Below are positions 55,219 to 63,514 of a stretch of 64,000 nucleotides of DNA, one piece after another (within the stretch, counting starts at the first letter, position 1; every line of letters starts with the position of its first letter). Origin of the DNA: Salinicola acroporae (GTDB lineage: Bacteria; Pseudomonadota; Gammaproteobacteria; Pseudomonadales; Halomonadaceae); NCBI RefSeq assembly GCF_003206615.1, contig NZ_PZJW01000005.1, forward strand, positions 226,965-290,964, given 5' to 3'. Under the pieces are notes generated by a model. That model worked only from the letters and a program-made list of their open reading frames with translations, searched no databases and had not been told where the DNA came from. Both the position numbers and the translations under genes were made by a program.

Positions 55219-55989
55219 CTACTCGCCCACCCCCAGGTAGGCCTTCACGATCGATTCATCCTGACGAAGTTCGGCAGCCGCGCCCTGCATCCGAATCTCG
55301 CCGTTCTCGATCACATAGGCGTAATGCGCCAGCCGCAATCCCAGCCGCGCGTTCTGTTCGACCAGCAGGATCGTGGTGCCGGCCTCGTTGAGCCGCTTGA
55401 TGATCCGCATGATGTCGGTCACGAGCTTGGGCGCCAGCCCCATCGAGGGCTCGTCGAGCAGCATCACGCTGGGGCCATGCATCAACGCGCGCCCCATCGC
55501 TAGCATCTGCTGCTGCCCGCCGGAAAGCAGCGACCCATCCTGGTGGCGACGCTCGTGAAGGATCGGAAAGAGTGCGTAGACTTCGTCCAGTCGTTGCCGG
55601 CGCAACCCGCTGTCCTTGACCGTAAACGCGCCTAATTCCAGGTTCTCCTTGACCGTCAGCCCACGCAGAATGCGTCTCCCCTCCGGCACGTGAACCACGC
55701 CACGCCGGGCGATCTCGTGAGCGGCCAGCCTGGCGATCGACTCGCCCTCCAGTTGGACCTCGCCCCGCTGCACCCGGACCAGCCCGGAAATGGTCTTGAG
55801 CGTGGTCGACTTGCCGGCCCCGTTGCTGCCCAGCAGGGTCACGATCTCGCCCTCGTGGACGTCCAGCGAGACGCCCCGCAGCGCCTGGATCTGACCGTAG
55901 AAGGCTTCGACATCGCGGATGCCGAGACGCACCTTGCCCGGGCGCGAACCGACTGCCGGCGCGTCGGTCTGGTCAATGGTCTGTATCAA
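55219..55989 (-). CDS. livF: Branched-chain-type amino acid ABC transporter ATPase LivF
   Basis: Cytoplasmic ATPase of 256 residues. Walker [10 protein letters not shown] near 54-62, the Q-loop, signature [17 protein letters not shown] near 152-168, Walker [14 protein letters not shown] and the switch His region are present. The start is a TTG at 55989, deciding feature GAGGAG 7 nt ahead and a TTGA overlap with the livG stop; no ATG precedes the conserved region. Partner of LivG in a HAAT-type importer. Confidence 0.93.
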   Translation of the reverse strand: MIQTIDQTDAPAVGSRPGKVRLGIRDVEAFYGQIQALRGVSLDVHEGEIVTLLGSNGAGKSTTLKTISGLVRVQRGEVQLEGESIARLAAHEIARRGVVHVPEGRRILRGLTVKENLELGAFTVKDSGLRRQRLDEVYALFPILHERRHQDGSLLSGGQQQMLAMGRALMHGPSVMLLDEPSMGLAPKLVTDIMRIIKRLNEAGTTILLVEQNARLGLRLAHYAYVIENGEIRMQGAAAELRQDESIVKAYLGVGE

Positions 55990-56762
55990 AGTGCCAGCTC
56001 CTCGTCGTCCTGGCCGAGATAGGCCTCGATCACCTTGGGATCGTTCTGCACCGAGTGGGGGTCGCCCTCGGTGATCAGGCTGCCGTGATCGAGCACGCTG
56101 ATACGCTCGGAGACATTCATCACCAGGCTCATGTCGTGCTCGATCAGCAGCACGGCGACGCCGCGCTCGTCCCGAATACGCCGAATCAGTTCGATCAGTG
56201 CCTGCTTCTCGCCGCTGTTGAGGCCCGCCGCCGGCTCGTCAAGCAACAGGAGCTTGGGCTCGGTGGCCAGGGCGCGGGCGATTTCGACGCGGCGCTGGTG
56301 GCCATAGGCAAGATTGGTCGCCAGCCGGTCCTGGTGCCCCATCAGACCGACGAAATCGAGGCACTCGAGGCTGGTCTCGAGAATCCGCCGCTCCTCGGCG
56401 CGCTGACTCGGCAGCCGCAGAATGGCCGCCAAGGCACCGGCTTTGCTGCGACAGTGCTGACCCGCCATGACGTTCTCGAGCACCGACATCTCACGGAACA
56501 GCCGCACGTTCTGGAAGGTCCGGGCGATCCCCAGGCGGGTGACGGCATGAGGCTTGCACTTGACGATCCGCTCGCCATCCAGCGTGATGTCGCCCTGCTG
56601 GGGTCGATAGAAGCCGGTGATGACGTTGAACATCGACGTCTTGCCGGCGCCATTGGGGCCGATCAGGCTATGGATACGCCCCGCGGCGACACCGAAGTCG
56701 ACCTCGTGCAGTACGGTGTTGCCGGCGAAGCTCAGCGACACCTGTTTCAGTTGCAGCAGCAT
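55986..56762 (-). CDS. livG: Branched-chain-type amino acid ABC transporter ATPase LivG
   Basis: Second ATPase, 258 residues. Walker A GPNGAGKTSMFN near 34-45, RTFQNVRLFREMSVLENVM (LivG-specific Q-loop region), and Walker B LLLLDEPAAGLNS are clear. The signature is NLAYGHQRRVEIARAL: the usual S-G-G-Q is Y-G-H-Q, as is common in LivG. ATG start, 9 bp after livM. Confidence 0.94.
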   Translation of the reverse strand: MLLQLKQVSLSFAGNTVLHEVDFGVAAGRIHSLIGPNGAGKTSMFNVITGFYRPQQGDITLDGERIVKCKPHAVTRLGIARTFQNVRLFREMSVLENVMAGQHCRSKAGALAAILRLPSQRAEERRILETSLECLDFVGLMGHQDRLATNLAYGHQRRVEIARALATEPKLLLLDEPAAGLNSGEKQALIELIRRIRDERGVAVLLIEHDMSLVMNVSERISVLDHGSLITEGDPHSVQNDPKVIEAYLGQDDEELAL

Positions 56763-56771
56763 CGCGTTCCC

Positions 56772-57785
56772 CTATGAACGTTTCTCGGGCCAGATACCGC
56801 TCGGCCGGAACAGCATGATCAGCAGCAGCAAGACCGCGAAGATCAGCAGTCGCAGGGTGCCGAAATCGCGCAGCAGTTCGGGCCCGAGTACGACGATGAA
56901 CGCGCCCAGGATGACGCCGGGTATCTTGCCCATGCCGCCCAATACCACCGCCAGCAGAATCAGTACGGATTGCTGGAAGCTGAAGCTCTCCGGCGAGATG
57001 GCGCCCAGATTGACCGAGAAGAAGATTCCCCCGATCGCCCCGAAGATGGCGCCGGTCACATAGGCCGCCAATTTGGTCGCCACCCGGTTGATCCCCATCG
57101 CCTCGGCGGCATCCTCGTCGTGGCGCACGTAGAGCCATGCCCGGCCCAGACGGGAGTCGAACAGCCGCTGGCTGGCGATATAGGCAAGCACCGCCAGTAC
57201 CACGAACACGTAATAGAAGTCGATCGAGCTATCGATGTGCCAGCCGAACAGCGACGGCTCCGGGATATGCGACAGCCCGCTGGCGCCGCCGGTGATCTCC
57301 AGGTTGCGCGCGGTAAAACGCACGATCTCGCCGAACCCCAGGGTCACGATGGCGAGGTAGTCGCTGCGCAAGCGCAAGGTCGGCCCGCCGATGATGACGC
57401 CAGCGAGCGCCGCTGCCATCAGGGCAAAGGGGATCGCGGCCCAGAAATTGACGCCGAACTGCTGGGTCAGGATACCGACGGTGTAGGCACCGACTGCGAA
57501 GAAGGCGGCATAGCCGAGATCGAGCAGCCCGGCGTAGCCAACCACGACATTCAGTCCAAGACACAGCACGACATAGAGCAGGGCGTTGGTCAGGATGACG
57601 GTGGTGTACTGGCTCGAGATCCACGGGGTGACGATCAGGATCGCCAGAATCGTGAGATGAAGCGCCCGCCGCCGCCCCGGCGATTCGAAGGCAGCATAGA
57701 GTTTCTGAAGCGGATGGCGCGGTTTCGCCCTGCCGGCGTCGTGCTCGTCGACATCGGTGGGCGTCGGTGGCGAATGCTTGTCCAT
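56772..57785 (-). CDS. livM: Branched-chain-type amino acid ABC transporter permease LivM
   Basis: Inner-membrane permease, 337 residues, about 9-10 helices after a charged 40-residue N-terminal tail. Blocks: LCLGLNVVVGYAGLLDLGYAAFFAVGAYT (in part), LRLRSDYLAIVTLGFGEIVR and LGGMGKIPGVILGAFIVVL. GAGG is 7 nt ahead of the ATG. One base separates it from livH. Confidence 0.94.
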   Translation of the reverse strand: MDKHSPPTPTDVDEHDAGRAKPRHPLQKLYAAFESPGRRRALHLTILAILIVTPWISSQYTTVILTNALLYVVLCLGLNVVVGYAGLLDLGYAAFFAVGAYTVGILTQQFGVNFWAAIPFALMAAALAGVIIGGPTLRLRSDYLAIVTLGFGEIVRFTARNLEITGGASGLSHIPEPSLFGWHIDSSIDFYYVFVVLAVLAYIASQRLFDSRLGRAWLYVRHDEDAAEAMGINRVATKLAAYVTGAIFGAIGGIFFSVNLGAISPESFSFQQSVLILLAVVLGGMGKIPGVILGAFIVVLGPELLRDFGTLRLLIFAVLLLLIMLFRPSGIWPEKRS

Positions 57786-57786
57786 G

Positions 57787-58701
57787 TCACATCCTCTCCA
57801 CTTCGGATTTGCCCAGCAGGCCGGTGGGTTTGAACACCAGTACCAGAATCAGGATCGAGAAGGTGAAGACATCCTTCCACTCGCTGCCGATGAACGGAAT
57901 ATGGGTACCGAACGACTCCAGCAACCCCAGGATCAGGCCACCCAGCATCGCACCGGTGATGCTGCCGATACCGCCGATCACTGCGGCGGTGAACGCCTTG
58001 AGTCCGATCAGGAACCCCATGAAGTACCAGATACTGCCGTAATAGGCGCCAGCCATCGTCCCCGCGGCGGCGGCCAATCCCGAGCCGATGAAGAAGGTTA
58101 CCGCAATGACGGCGGAGACGTTGATCCCCATCATCCGGCACATGTCCTTGTCGATGGAGACCGCGCGCATCGCCCGTCCGTAAAGCGTTTTGGAGACGAA
58201 CAGTTCGAGCGCGATCATCAGCACGGCAGCGGCCGCCACCAGCACGATCTGGTTGTAGGAGAGGAAAAGATTGCCGAGACTGATGCCGCCGAAGCCGAGA
58301 TCGGTACTGAAGGCCGTGTACTGGCCGCCGGTCAGCGCCAGCGCCGCGTTCTGCAGCACCAACGACACCGCCAGTGCGGTAATCAATATCGACAGCCGCG
58401 GCGCGCCAAGCATCGGGTGATATGCCACCCGCTCGATCACCACCCCGAGGCAGCCGACGGCAAGCATCGCCAGTAGCATGGCCACGAAGATGCCGAGCCA
58501 GCCGGCCCCGAGAAAGCCGGATACCAGTGACAACCCGCCGAACCCGGCGAAGGCACCGGTCATGTAGAGATCGCCATGGGCGAAGTTGAGCAGCTTGATG
58601 ACGCCGAACACCATGGTGTAACCGAGCGCCACCAGGGCATAGAAAGAGCCCAGCACCAGCCCATCGACGAGCTGCTGCAAAAAAGAATCGTACCAGGTCA
58701 T
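57787..58701 (-). CDS. livH: Branched-chain-type amino acid ABC transporter permease LivH
   Basis: Inner-membrane permease, 304 residues, about 8 helices. The N terminus FLQQLVDGLVLGSFYALVAL, then GYTMVFGVIKLLNFAHGDLYM and the C-terminal IGGIGSITGAMLGGLILGLLE are typical LivH. The ATG at 58701 (MTWYDSF) is chosen; the longer frame adds a Ser-rich leader with no family match. It is 121 bp after livK, where a partial stop of transcription is possible. Confidence 0.93.
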   Translation of the reverse strand: MTWYDSFLQQLVDGLVLGSFYALVALGYTMVFGVIKLLNFAHGDLYMTGAFAGFGGLSLVSGFLGAGWLGIFVAMLLAMLAVGCLGVVIERVAYHPMLGAPRLSILITALAVSLVLQNAALALTGGQYTAFSTDLGFGGISLGNLFLSYNQIVLVAAAAVLMIALELFVSKTLYGRAMRAVSIDKDMCRMMGINVSAVIAVTFFIGSGLAAAAGTMAGAYYGSIWYFMGFLIGLKAFTAAVIGGIGSITGAMLGGLILGLLESFGTHIPFIGSEWKDVFTFSILILVLVFKPTGLLGKSEVERM

Positions 58702-58822
58702 GGCGTTTGTCTCTGGCCAGCGAACAGCGGATGAGGAAGACGAACGCGACGTGGAGGTCACACTCTACGAGGCGTTCCAACACCACCGGCTCGAGCGGAA
58801 GCCCGAACCGGTGATGCAGCCG

Positions 58823-59944
58823 TCATTTTTCGTAGCGGGTCCACTTGCCGCCCTGCCCCTCGAGCACCACGAAATTGCTTCGCGCCAGAGTGTGTTGTGG
58901 CGTGAAGGAGATCGGACCGGCCAGCCATTCCTGGCCATCGGCACTGTTGAGCGCCTTGATGATGGCATCGCCATCGGTGGAGCCGGCCTTGTCGATGGCC
59001 CAGGCCATCAGTTGCATGCCATCGTAGGCGAGCGGCGCGTAGGGTCCCGGCGCATTGCCGAATTTCGACTGATAGTCACTGGCGAATTGCTTGGCAGCCG
59101 GCAGGAAGTCGGCTGTCGGGTTGGAGAAGGCAAACACGCCCTCGGCGGCCTTGCCGGCGATATTGAACAGCTCCGGCGAGTTGGAGCCGTCACCCACCGC
59201 GATGGTGCCCTGGAAACCGCGCTGACGTAGCTGGCGAATCAGCAGGCCGCCATCGGCATAGTAGGCCGTCCAGAATACCGCCTCGGCGCCGGAGCCCCGG
59301 ATCTTGTTCACCAGGGCGGAAAAGTCCTGCTCCCCCTTGTTGACATATTCGAAGGCGGAGACGGTATGGCCCGCGCCGGTCCAGGCATCGCGAGTCAGGT
59401 TGGCCAGATCCTGCGAATAGGCATCACCCTGGTTGACGATGGCCAATTTCTCGATGCCCTTGCCCTCGAAGAAATCGAGCGCGGTCTTGGCCTGGTCGTC
59501 ACCGGTGGAGTTGATCATCACCGCGTTGCCAGGGTTGGCCGGGATCAATTGCGTCGAGTTGGCCGCCACGATCACGAACGGAATATTGGCATCGCCGTAG
59601 GTCTTGAGCGTCGGCTGGGTAGCGCCGGAGCAGTAACCGCCCACGACACCCACCACCTCCTGAGACGCCAGTCGACTGGCTGCGTTCACCGACTGCTGGG
59701 GGTCGCAGGCGGTGTCCCCGGAGATCAGCTCGATCTGGCGACCGTCCAGCAGCCCGCCATCGGCATTGATCTCGTCCGCGGCCAGCGATATGGCATTGAA
59801 CATGTCCTTGCCGTAGGTCGCCTCGGAACCGGTCGTCGGCGCCTGCACACCGATGACGATCGGACCTTCCTGTGCCATGGCCATAGACCCCGCGGCCAGA
59901 CTCAGGACGGTCGTAGCGGTGACCAGCTTGAGAAATTTGTTCAT
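58823..59944 (-). CDS. livK: Periplasmic amino acid-binding protein of the Liv-type ABC importer
   Basis: Substrate receptor of 373 residues. Sec signal peptide FLKLVTATTVLSLAAGSMAMA, cut before QEGPIVIGVQAPTTGSEATYG. Periplasmic-binding fold type I with the family blocks GKDMFNAISLAADEINADGG, VGGYCSGATQPTLKTYGDA and FWTAYYADGGLLIRQLRQRG. GYCSGAT resembles the leucine/isoleucine receptors, but the ligand cannot be told. Start ATG at 59944 with GGGAG about 10 nt ahead. First gene of livKHMGF and the proline racemase-family gene. Confidence 0.92.
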   Translation of the reverse strand: MNKFLKLVTATTVLSLAAGSMAMAQEGPIVIGVQAPTTGSEATYGKDMFNAISLAADEINADGGLLDGRQIELISGDTACDPQQSVNAASRLASQEVVGVVGGYCSGATQPTLKTYGDANIPFVIVAANSTQLIPANPGNAVMINSTGDDQAKTALDFFEGKGIEKLAIVNQGDAYSQDLANLTRDAWTGAGHTVSAFEYVNKGEQDFSALVNKIRGSGAEAVFWTAYYADGGLLIRQLRQRGFQGTIAVGDGSNSPELFNIAGKAAEGVFAFSNPTADFLPAAKQFASDYQSKFGNAPGPYAPLAYDGMQLMAWAIDKAGSTDGDAIIKALNSADGQEWLAGPISFTPQHTLARSNFVVLEGQGGKWTRYEK

Positions 59945-60551
59945 ACAACGATCACTCCCTTCTGCGCTTATTGTTTGTTCATACTGCAAAGGGGTCGGGC
60001 GTTGCGCCCTTCCGTTCGAGGCCGCGATTCAGCGACGTTGATTCATCCTGCCACGAAAAATTACGTTTCGACACCGAGCTTTTCGTCGACACTAGGCTCT
60101 TCGTATAAAATATACAAGAGACATGAAGAGCGGCTTGGGCGCCAATCGAAGCCTCCGTTCGCACATGGGTTCTTCGCCAACGCCGAGGCACGGCAGCGCG
60201 CACATCAGGCCGTCACCGCCGGACGGCTGGGCCGGCCATACCCACGGTTTCCCACAATCCCCATCATGCGAGTTCCGGTTGGCGCATTGGCAAGGCAGAG
60301 GCCGTCACCACCGTCAGCGTTTCGGCCTCGCCACCAGCGACAGCGTACAGGCGCTCCCGCAGCATGGCTCCTACCGTGGAGTTTTCCACGGCAAATGGCG
60401 TCGAATCGGCCGGTTTTCGGCCTGAATTCATCGTCAGCTTCCATTACCATGACTACGCTTATCCTATGTGACAGCTTGTCGCATGGGGTCATTGACCGTA
60501 TCGGAGTATGCGGTCACTCGGCAGTCAATGAGTCATTCAAGGGAGAGTTCT
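59945..60551. other. 607-bp divergent intergenic region between livK and gcd
   Basis: No gene is supported here. The livK side (59945-60120) is relatively A+T-rich and holds the palindrome at 60099-60118. The gcd side must contain its promoter; TTGACC at about 60502 has no good -10 at 17 bp. Short frames in both directions lack start signals. Confidence 0.5.
60099..60118. promoter_or_regulatory. A+T-rich palindrome upstream of livK, GntR-like operator candidate
   Basis: CTTCGTATA-AAA-TATACAAG is a near-perfect inverted repeat with GTATA/TATAC arms, 155 bp before livK. GTATAC-type palindromes are bound by FCD-subfamily GntR regulators, which often control amino acid and hydroxyproline catabolism. 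No GntR gene is in the window. Confidence 0.45.
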
Positions 60552-63107
60552 GTGGCCACTACGACTTCTTCCGGCGGAGTTGGCAGCGTGTTTGCCAAGT
60601 TCGTCGGGATCATTGTTGCGCTTGTCGGTCTAGCTCTGGGGGCCGGCGGTGCCTATCTAGCGACATTGGGCGGCTCCTGGTATTACCTGGTCGCCGGTGT
60701 CTTGATGCTGATTGCCGGCATCCAACTGTTTCGCGGCAGGGTTTCCGGTGCCGCCATCTACGCTGTCGTCTTCGTAGGGACGTTTTTGTGGGCCGCTTGG
60801 GAATCGGGACTGAATTACTGGCGCTGGATTCCGCGCCTGGATGTCGTACTGATTCTCGCCATCCTGGTAGCGCTCGTCACGCCGGCGCTCAAAGATGGAC
60901 CTTCCCGCAAGACCGGCTTCTCCCTCGCGGGCGTTCTGTTCCTTGGCCTGGTCGTCGCGGGCGCCTTGGCATTCGTTCCCGGTCGCGGTTATCAACACCT
61001 CGAGGACGTCCCGGCGGTCGCCGACGAATCGCTCTCGACGGACGTGGGCGATGCCCAGCCTGCCGATGTGCCAGCGGATGAAGACTGGGCCGCTTACGGT
61101 CGAGACTCCGCAGCGACCCGCTACTCACCCGCGGATCAGATCACCCCGGACAACGTGGGCGACCTGGAAGTCGCGTGGCAGTACCGCACCGGCGATATTC
61201 TCGATCACCGCTGGGGCGCCGAGACCACACCGCTGAAAGTCGGTGATGACGTCTTCCTGTGCACCTCCCGCAATATTCTGATTTCCCTGAATGCCGCGAC
61301 CGGTGAAGAGAACTGGCGCTACGATCCAGTCGTCTCTGAGGATGCGATTCCCTATACCGCTGCCTGCCGTGGCGTGACCTACTACGAAGTGCCGGAAGAT
61401 CGCCTCGACCCATCCGCCGAATCCGCGACCGCCGATGAGCAGGGCGGACAGACAGCGGCGACGGACACGCAGGAAGGCGACGACGGGGCACCGGGCGACG
61501 ACACGCCGCAGCAGCCGGCCGTCGCGGCCAACGAGGATCAAACCTGCCGTGCCAGGATCATCTCCGGCACCCTCGACGGCCGCATCATTGAGGTCGATGC
61601 CGCTACCGGTGAACCCTGCACCGATTTCGGCGACAACGGCCAGGTCGACATCAAGCGCAACATGGGCGAAACGCCGGATGGCTACGTGTCGATCAATTCG
61701 GCTCCCGTCGTCGTGCGGGACATCGTTGTTACCGGCCACCAGGTGTTGGACGGCCAGCGGCGTTATCCGCCGTCCGGCGTGATCAAGGGCTTTGACGCAG
61801 TCACTGGCGAGCTGCAGTGGGCGTGGGATGCCGGGCGACCGGATCAGAGCGAACCCCTGACGGGCGATGAGACCTATGTCCGTGGCTCCCCCAACATGTG
61901 GACCACCGCCGCCGGCGACAGCAAGCTGGGGCTGGTCTATCTGCCGATGGCCAATAGCGCGGCCGACTACTGGAGCAGCTCGCGGACGCCGGAAGAGAAC
62001 GAATGGGCCAGCTCCATGGTCGCTCTCGATGTCGAAACGGGCTTGCCAAAGTGGCATTTCCAGACGGCGCACAAGGATGTCTGGGATTACGATCCCGGCT
62101 CGCAGCCGACCTTGATCGACTTCCCCACCGGTAACGGCAAAGTGCCGGCGCTGGTCATGCCGACCAAGCAGGGCGACATCTACGTGTTCAATCGTGAGAC
62201 AGGCGAACTGCTCGGCGGTGGCGCTGAAGAGCGTCCGGTCCCCCAAGGTGGTGCCGAACCGGAGCAGCGCAGCGAGACCCAGCCATTTTCGCTCTACGCG
62301 ACGCTGCGTCAGCCGGATATCGACGAGAAGGACATGTGGGGCATGACTCCGTTCGATCAACTGTTCTGCCGGATCCAGTACCGCCAGGCAAGCTGGAAAG
62401 GCATGTACACGCCGCCCACCGCCGAACAGCCGTGGGTCCAGTACACCGGTTACAATGGTGGCTCCGACTGGGGTAGCGTGGCGATCGATCCGCATCGCGG
62501 TGTGATCATCGCCAACTATAATGACATGCCCAACTACAACGAGCTGGTGCCGCGCGATGTGGCCAACAAGCTCGGCTGGGTGCCACGCGAAGAACAGAAG
62601 GAAGACAGCGGCGGCGCGGAAGGTGCCGGAGATCCCCAAGCCAATACCCCTTACGCGATCAACGTCAACGCCGGCTGGCGCGTGCCGTACACCGGCATGC
62701 TGTGCAAGCAGCCGCCGTACGGCCACATCCGCGCCATCGGTCTGGCGAGCGGCGACACGTTGTGGGACCGACCGCTGGGCACTGCCCGGGCCAATGGTCC
62801 CTGGGGGATCCGCTCGGGCCTGCCGATCGACATCGGGACGCCCAACAACGGCGGCTCCGTGGTCACCGCTGGCGGGCTGATCTTCATTGCCGCGGCCACC
62901 GACGACCTGATCCGTGCCATCGATATCGAGAGCGGCGAGACGATCTGGCAGGCACCGCTGCCGGCCGGTGGCCAGGCCAATCCGATGGTCTACGAAGCCA
63001 ACGGCCGTCAATACGTGGTCATCGTCGCCACGGGCCACCATTTCATGGAGACTCCCAGCGGGGACTACGTGATCGCCTACGCACTGCCGGAAGGTGAAGG
63101 CTCCTGA
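60552..63107 (+). CDS. gcd: Membrane-bound PQQ-dependent dehydrogenase, glucose/quinate/shikimate family
   Basis: Inner-membrane quinoprotein that oxidises aldoses (glucose to gluconolactone) or quinate in the periplasm and passes electrons to ubiquinone. 851 residues: five N-terminal helices (about 12-145), then an eight-bladed propeller with DWAAYGRDSAATRYSPADQI, WQYRTGDI, the catalytic region HKDVWDYDPGSQPTLIDFP and GGLIFIAAATDDLIRA. E. coli Gcd has 796; the extra length is three acidic low-complexity inserts near 280-325, 555-575 and 680-698. The start is GTG at 60552 with GGGAGAG 4 nt ahead; the longer frame is rejected. No pqq genes are nearby. Substrate choice between glucose and quinate is open. 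Confidence 0.9.
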   Translation: MATTTSSGGVGSVFAKFVGIIVALVGLALGAGGAYLATLGGSWYYLVAGVLMLIAGIQLFRGRVSGAAIYAVVFVGTFLWAAWESGLNYWRWIPRLDVVLILAILVALVTPALKDGPSRKTGFSLAGVLFLGLVVAGALAFVPGRGYQHLEDVPAVADESLSTDVGDAQPADVPADEDWAAYGRDSAATRYSPADQITPDNVGDLEVAWQYRTGDILDHRWGAETTPLKVGDDVFLCTSRNILISLNAATGEENWRYDPVVSEDAIPYTAACRGVTYYEVPEDRLDPSAESATADEQGGQTAATDTQEGDDGAPGDDTPQQPAVAANEDQTCRARIISGTLDGRIIEVDAATGEPCTDFGDNGQVDIKRNMGETPDGYVSINSAPVVVRDIVVTGHQVLDGQRRYPPSGVIKGFDAVTGELQWAWDAGRPDQSEPLTGDETYVRGSPNMWTTAAGDSKLGLVYLPMANSAADYWSSSRTPEENEWASSMVALDVETGLPKWHFQTAHKDVWDYDPGSQPTLIDFPTGNGKVPALVMPTKQGDIYVFNRETGELLGGGAEERPVPQGGAEPEQRSETQPFSLYATLRQPDIDEKDMWGMTPFDQLFCRIQYRQASWKGMYTPPTAEQPWVQYTGYNGGSDWGSVAIDPHRGVIIANYNDMPNYNELVPRDVANKLGWVPREEQKEDSGGAEGAGDPQANTPYAINVNAGWRVPYTGMLCKQPPYGHIRAIGLASGDTLWDRPLGTARANGPWGIRSGLPIDIGTPNNGGSVVTAGGLIFIAAATDDLIRAIDIESGETIWQAPLPAGGQANPMVYEANGRQYVVIVATGHHFMETPSGDYVIAYALPEGEGS

Positions 63108-63121
63108 TTGTCTGACTGGGT

Positions 63122-63152
63122 CATCCTGCCTGGGCGAGGTTCGGGCAGGATG
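63122..63152 (+). terminator. Hairpin after gcd
   Basis: CATCCTGCC and GGCAGGATG form a perfect 9-bp stem with a 13-nt loop, 15 bp past the gcd stop, followed by TTCC. With the stronger hairpin at 63189 it probably ends gcd transcription. Confidence 0.55.
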
Positions 63153-63188
63153 TTCCAGGCCACCATTATTGCGACAACCCTAAATGGC

Positions 63189-63226
63189 AGAAGCCCGAGT
63201 TCCACAGATATGGGACTCGGGCTTCT
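63189..63226. terminator. Long hairpin between convergent gcd and lipoprotein genes
   Basis: AGAAGCCCGAGTTCC and GGGACTCGGGCTTCT pair over 15 positions (one G-U) with an 8-nt loop. Neither side has a strong T run, but the place between two convergent genes suits a bidirectional terminator. Confidence 0.6.
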
Positions 63227-63313
63227 AGGTTGAGACCGTCCCGCTGGTTCAGTCTCTCCGAAGAGGCGGCAGTCGGTCTTCAGTTACCAGACCATCGCTA
63301 CTTCATGGCGATA

Positions 63314-63514
63314 TTAATTCTGTGCGTCTTCCGCTTTGTCCTGAATGTCTTCTCCCGCGTCTTCCATGGCGTCGCCAGCATTATCCACGGCATTGTCGAC
63401 TGACTCTCCAGCCTCTTCGGCCGGACCTTCGTCGTTATCACAAGCAACCACGCCAAAGGCCATAAAGCCTACCAGCATTGCCATCGCCATTTTTTTCAGT
63501 AGTTCGGTGCGCAT
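63314..63514 (-). CDS. Small acidic lipoprotein
   Basis: A 66-residue precursor: basic N terminus RTELLKK, hydrophobic stretch, and a lipobox GVVAC near residues 21-25, so lipid attachment at Cys25. The mature 42 residues are strongly acidic with a repeated pattern of ED/DN and Ala (SVDNAVDNAGDAMEDAGEDI in part), probably an amphipathic helix. AGGAG is 8 nt ahead of the ATG at 63514. Function unknown. Convergent with gcd. Confidence 0.8.
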   Translation of the reverse strand: MRTELLKKMAMAMLVGFMAFGVVACDNDEGPAEEAGESVDNAVDNAGDAMEDAGEDIQDKAEDAQN

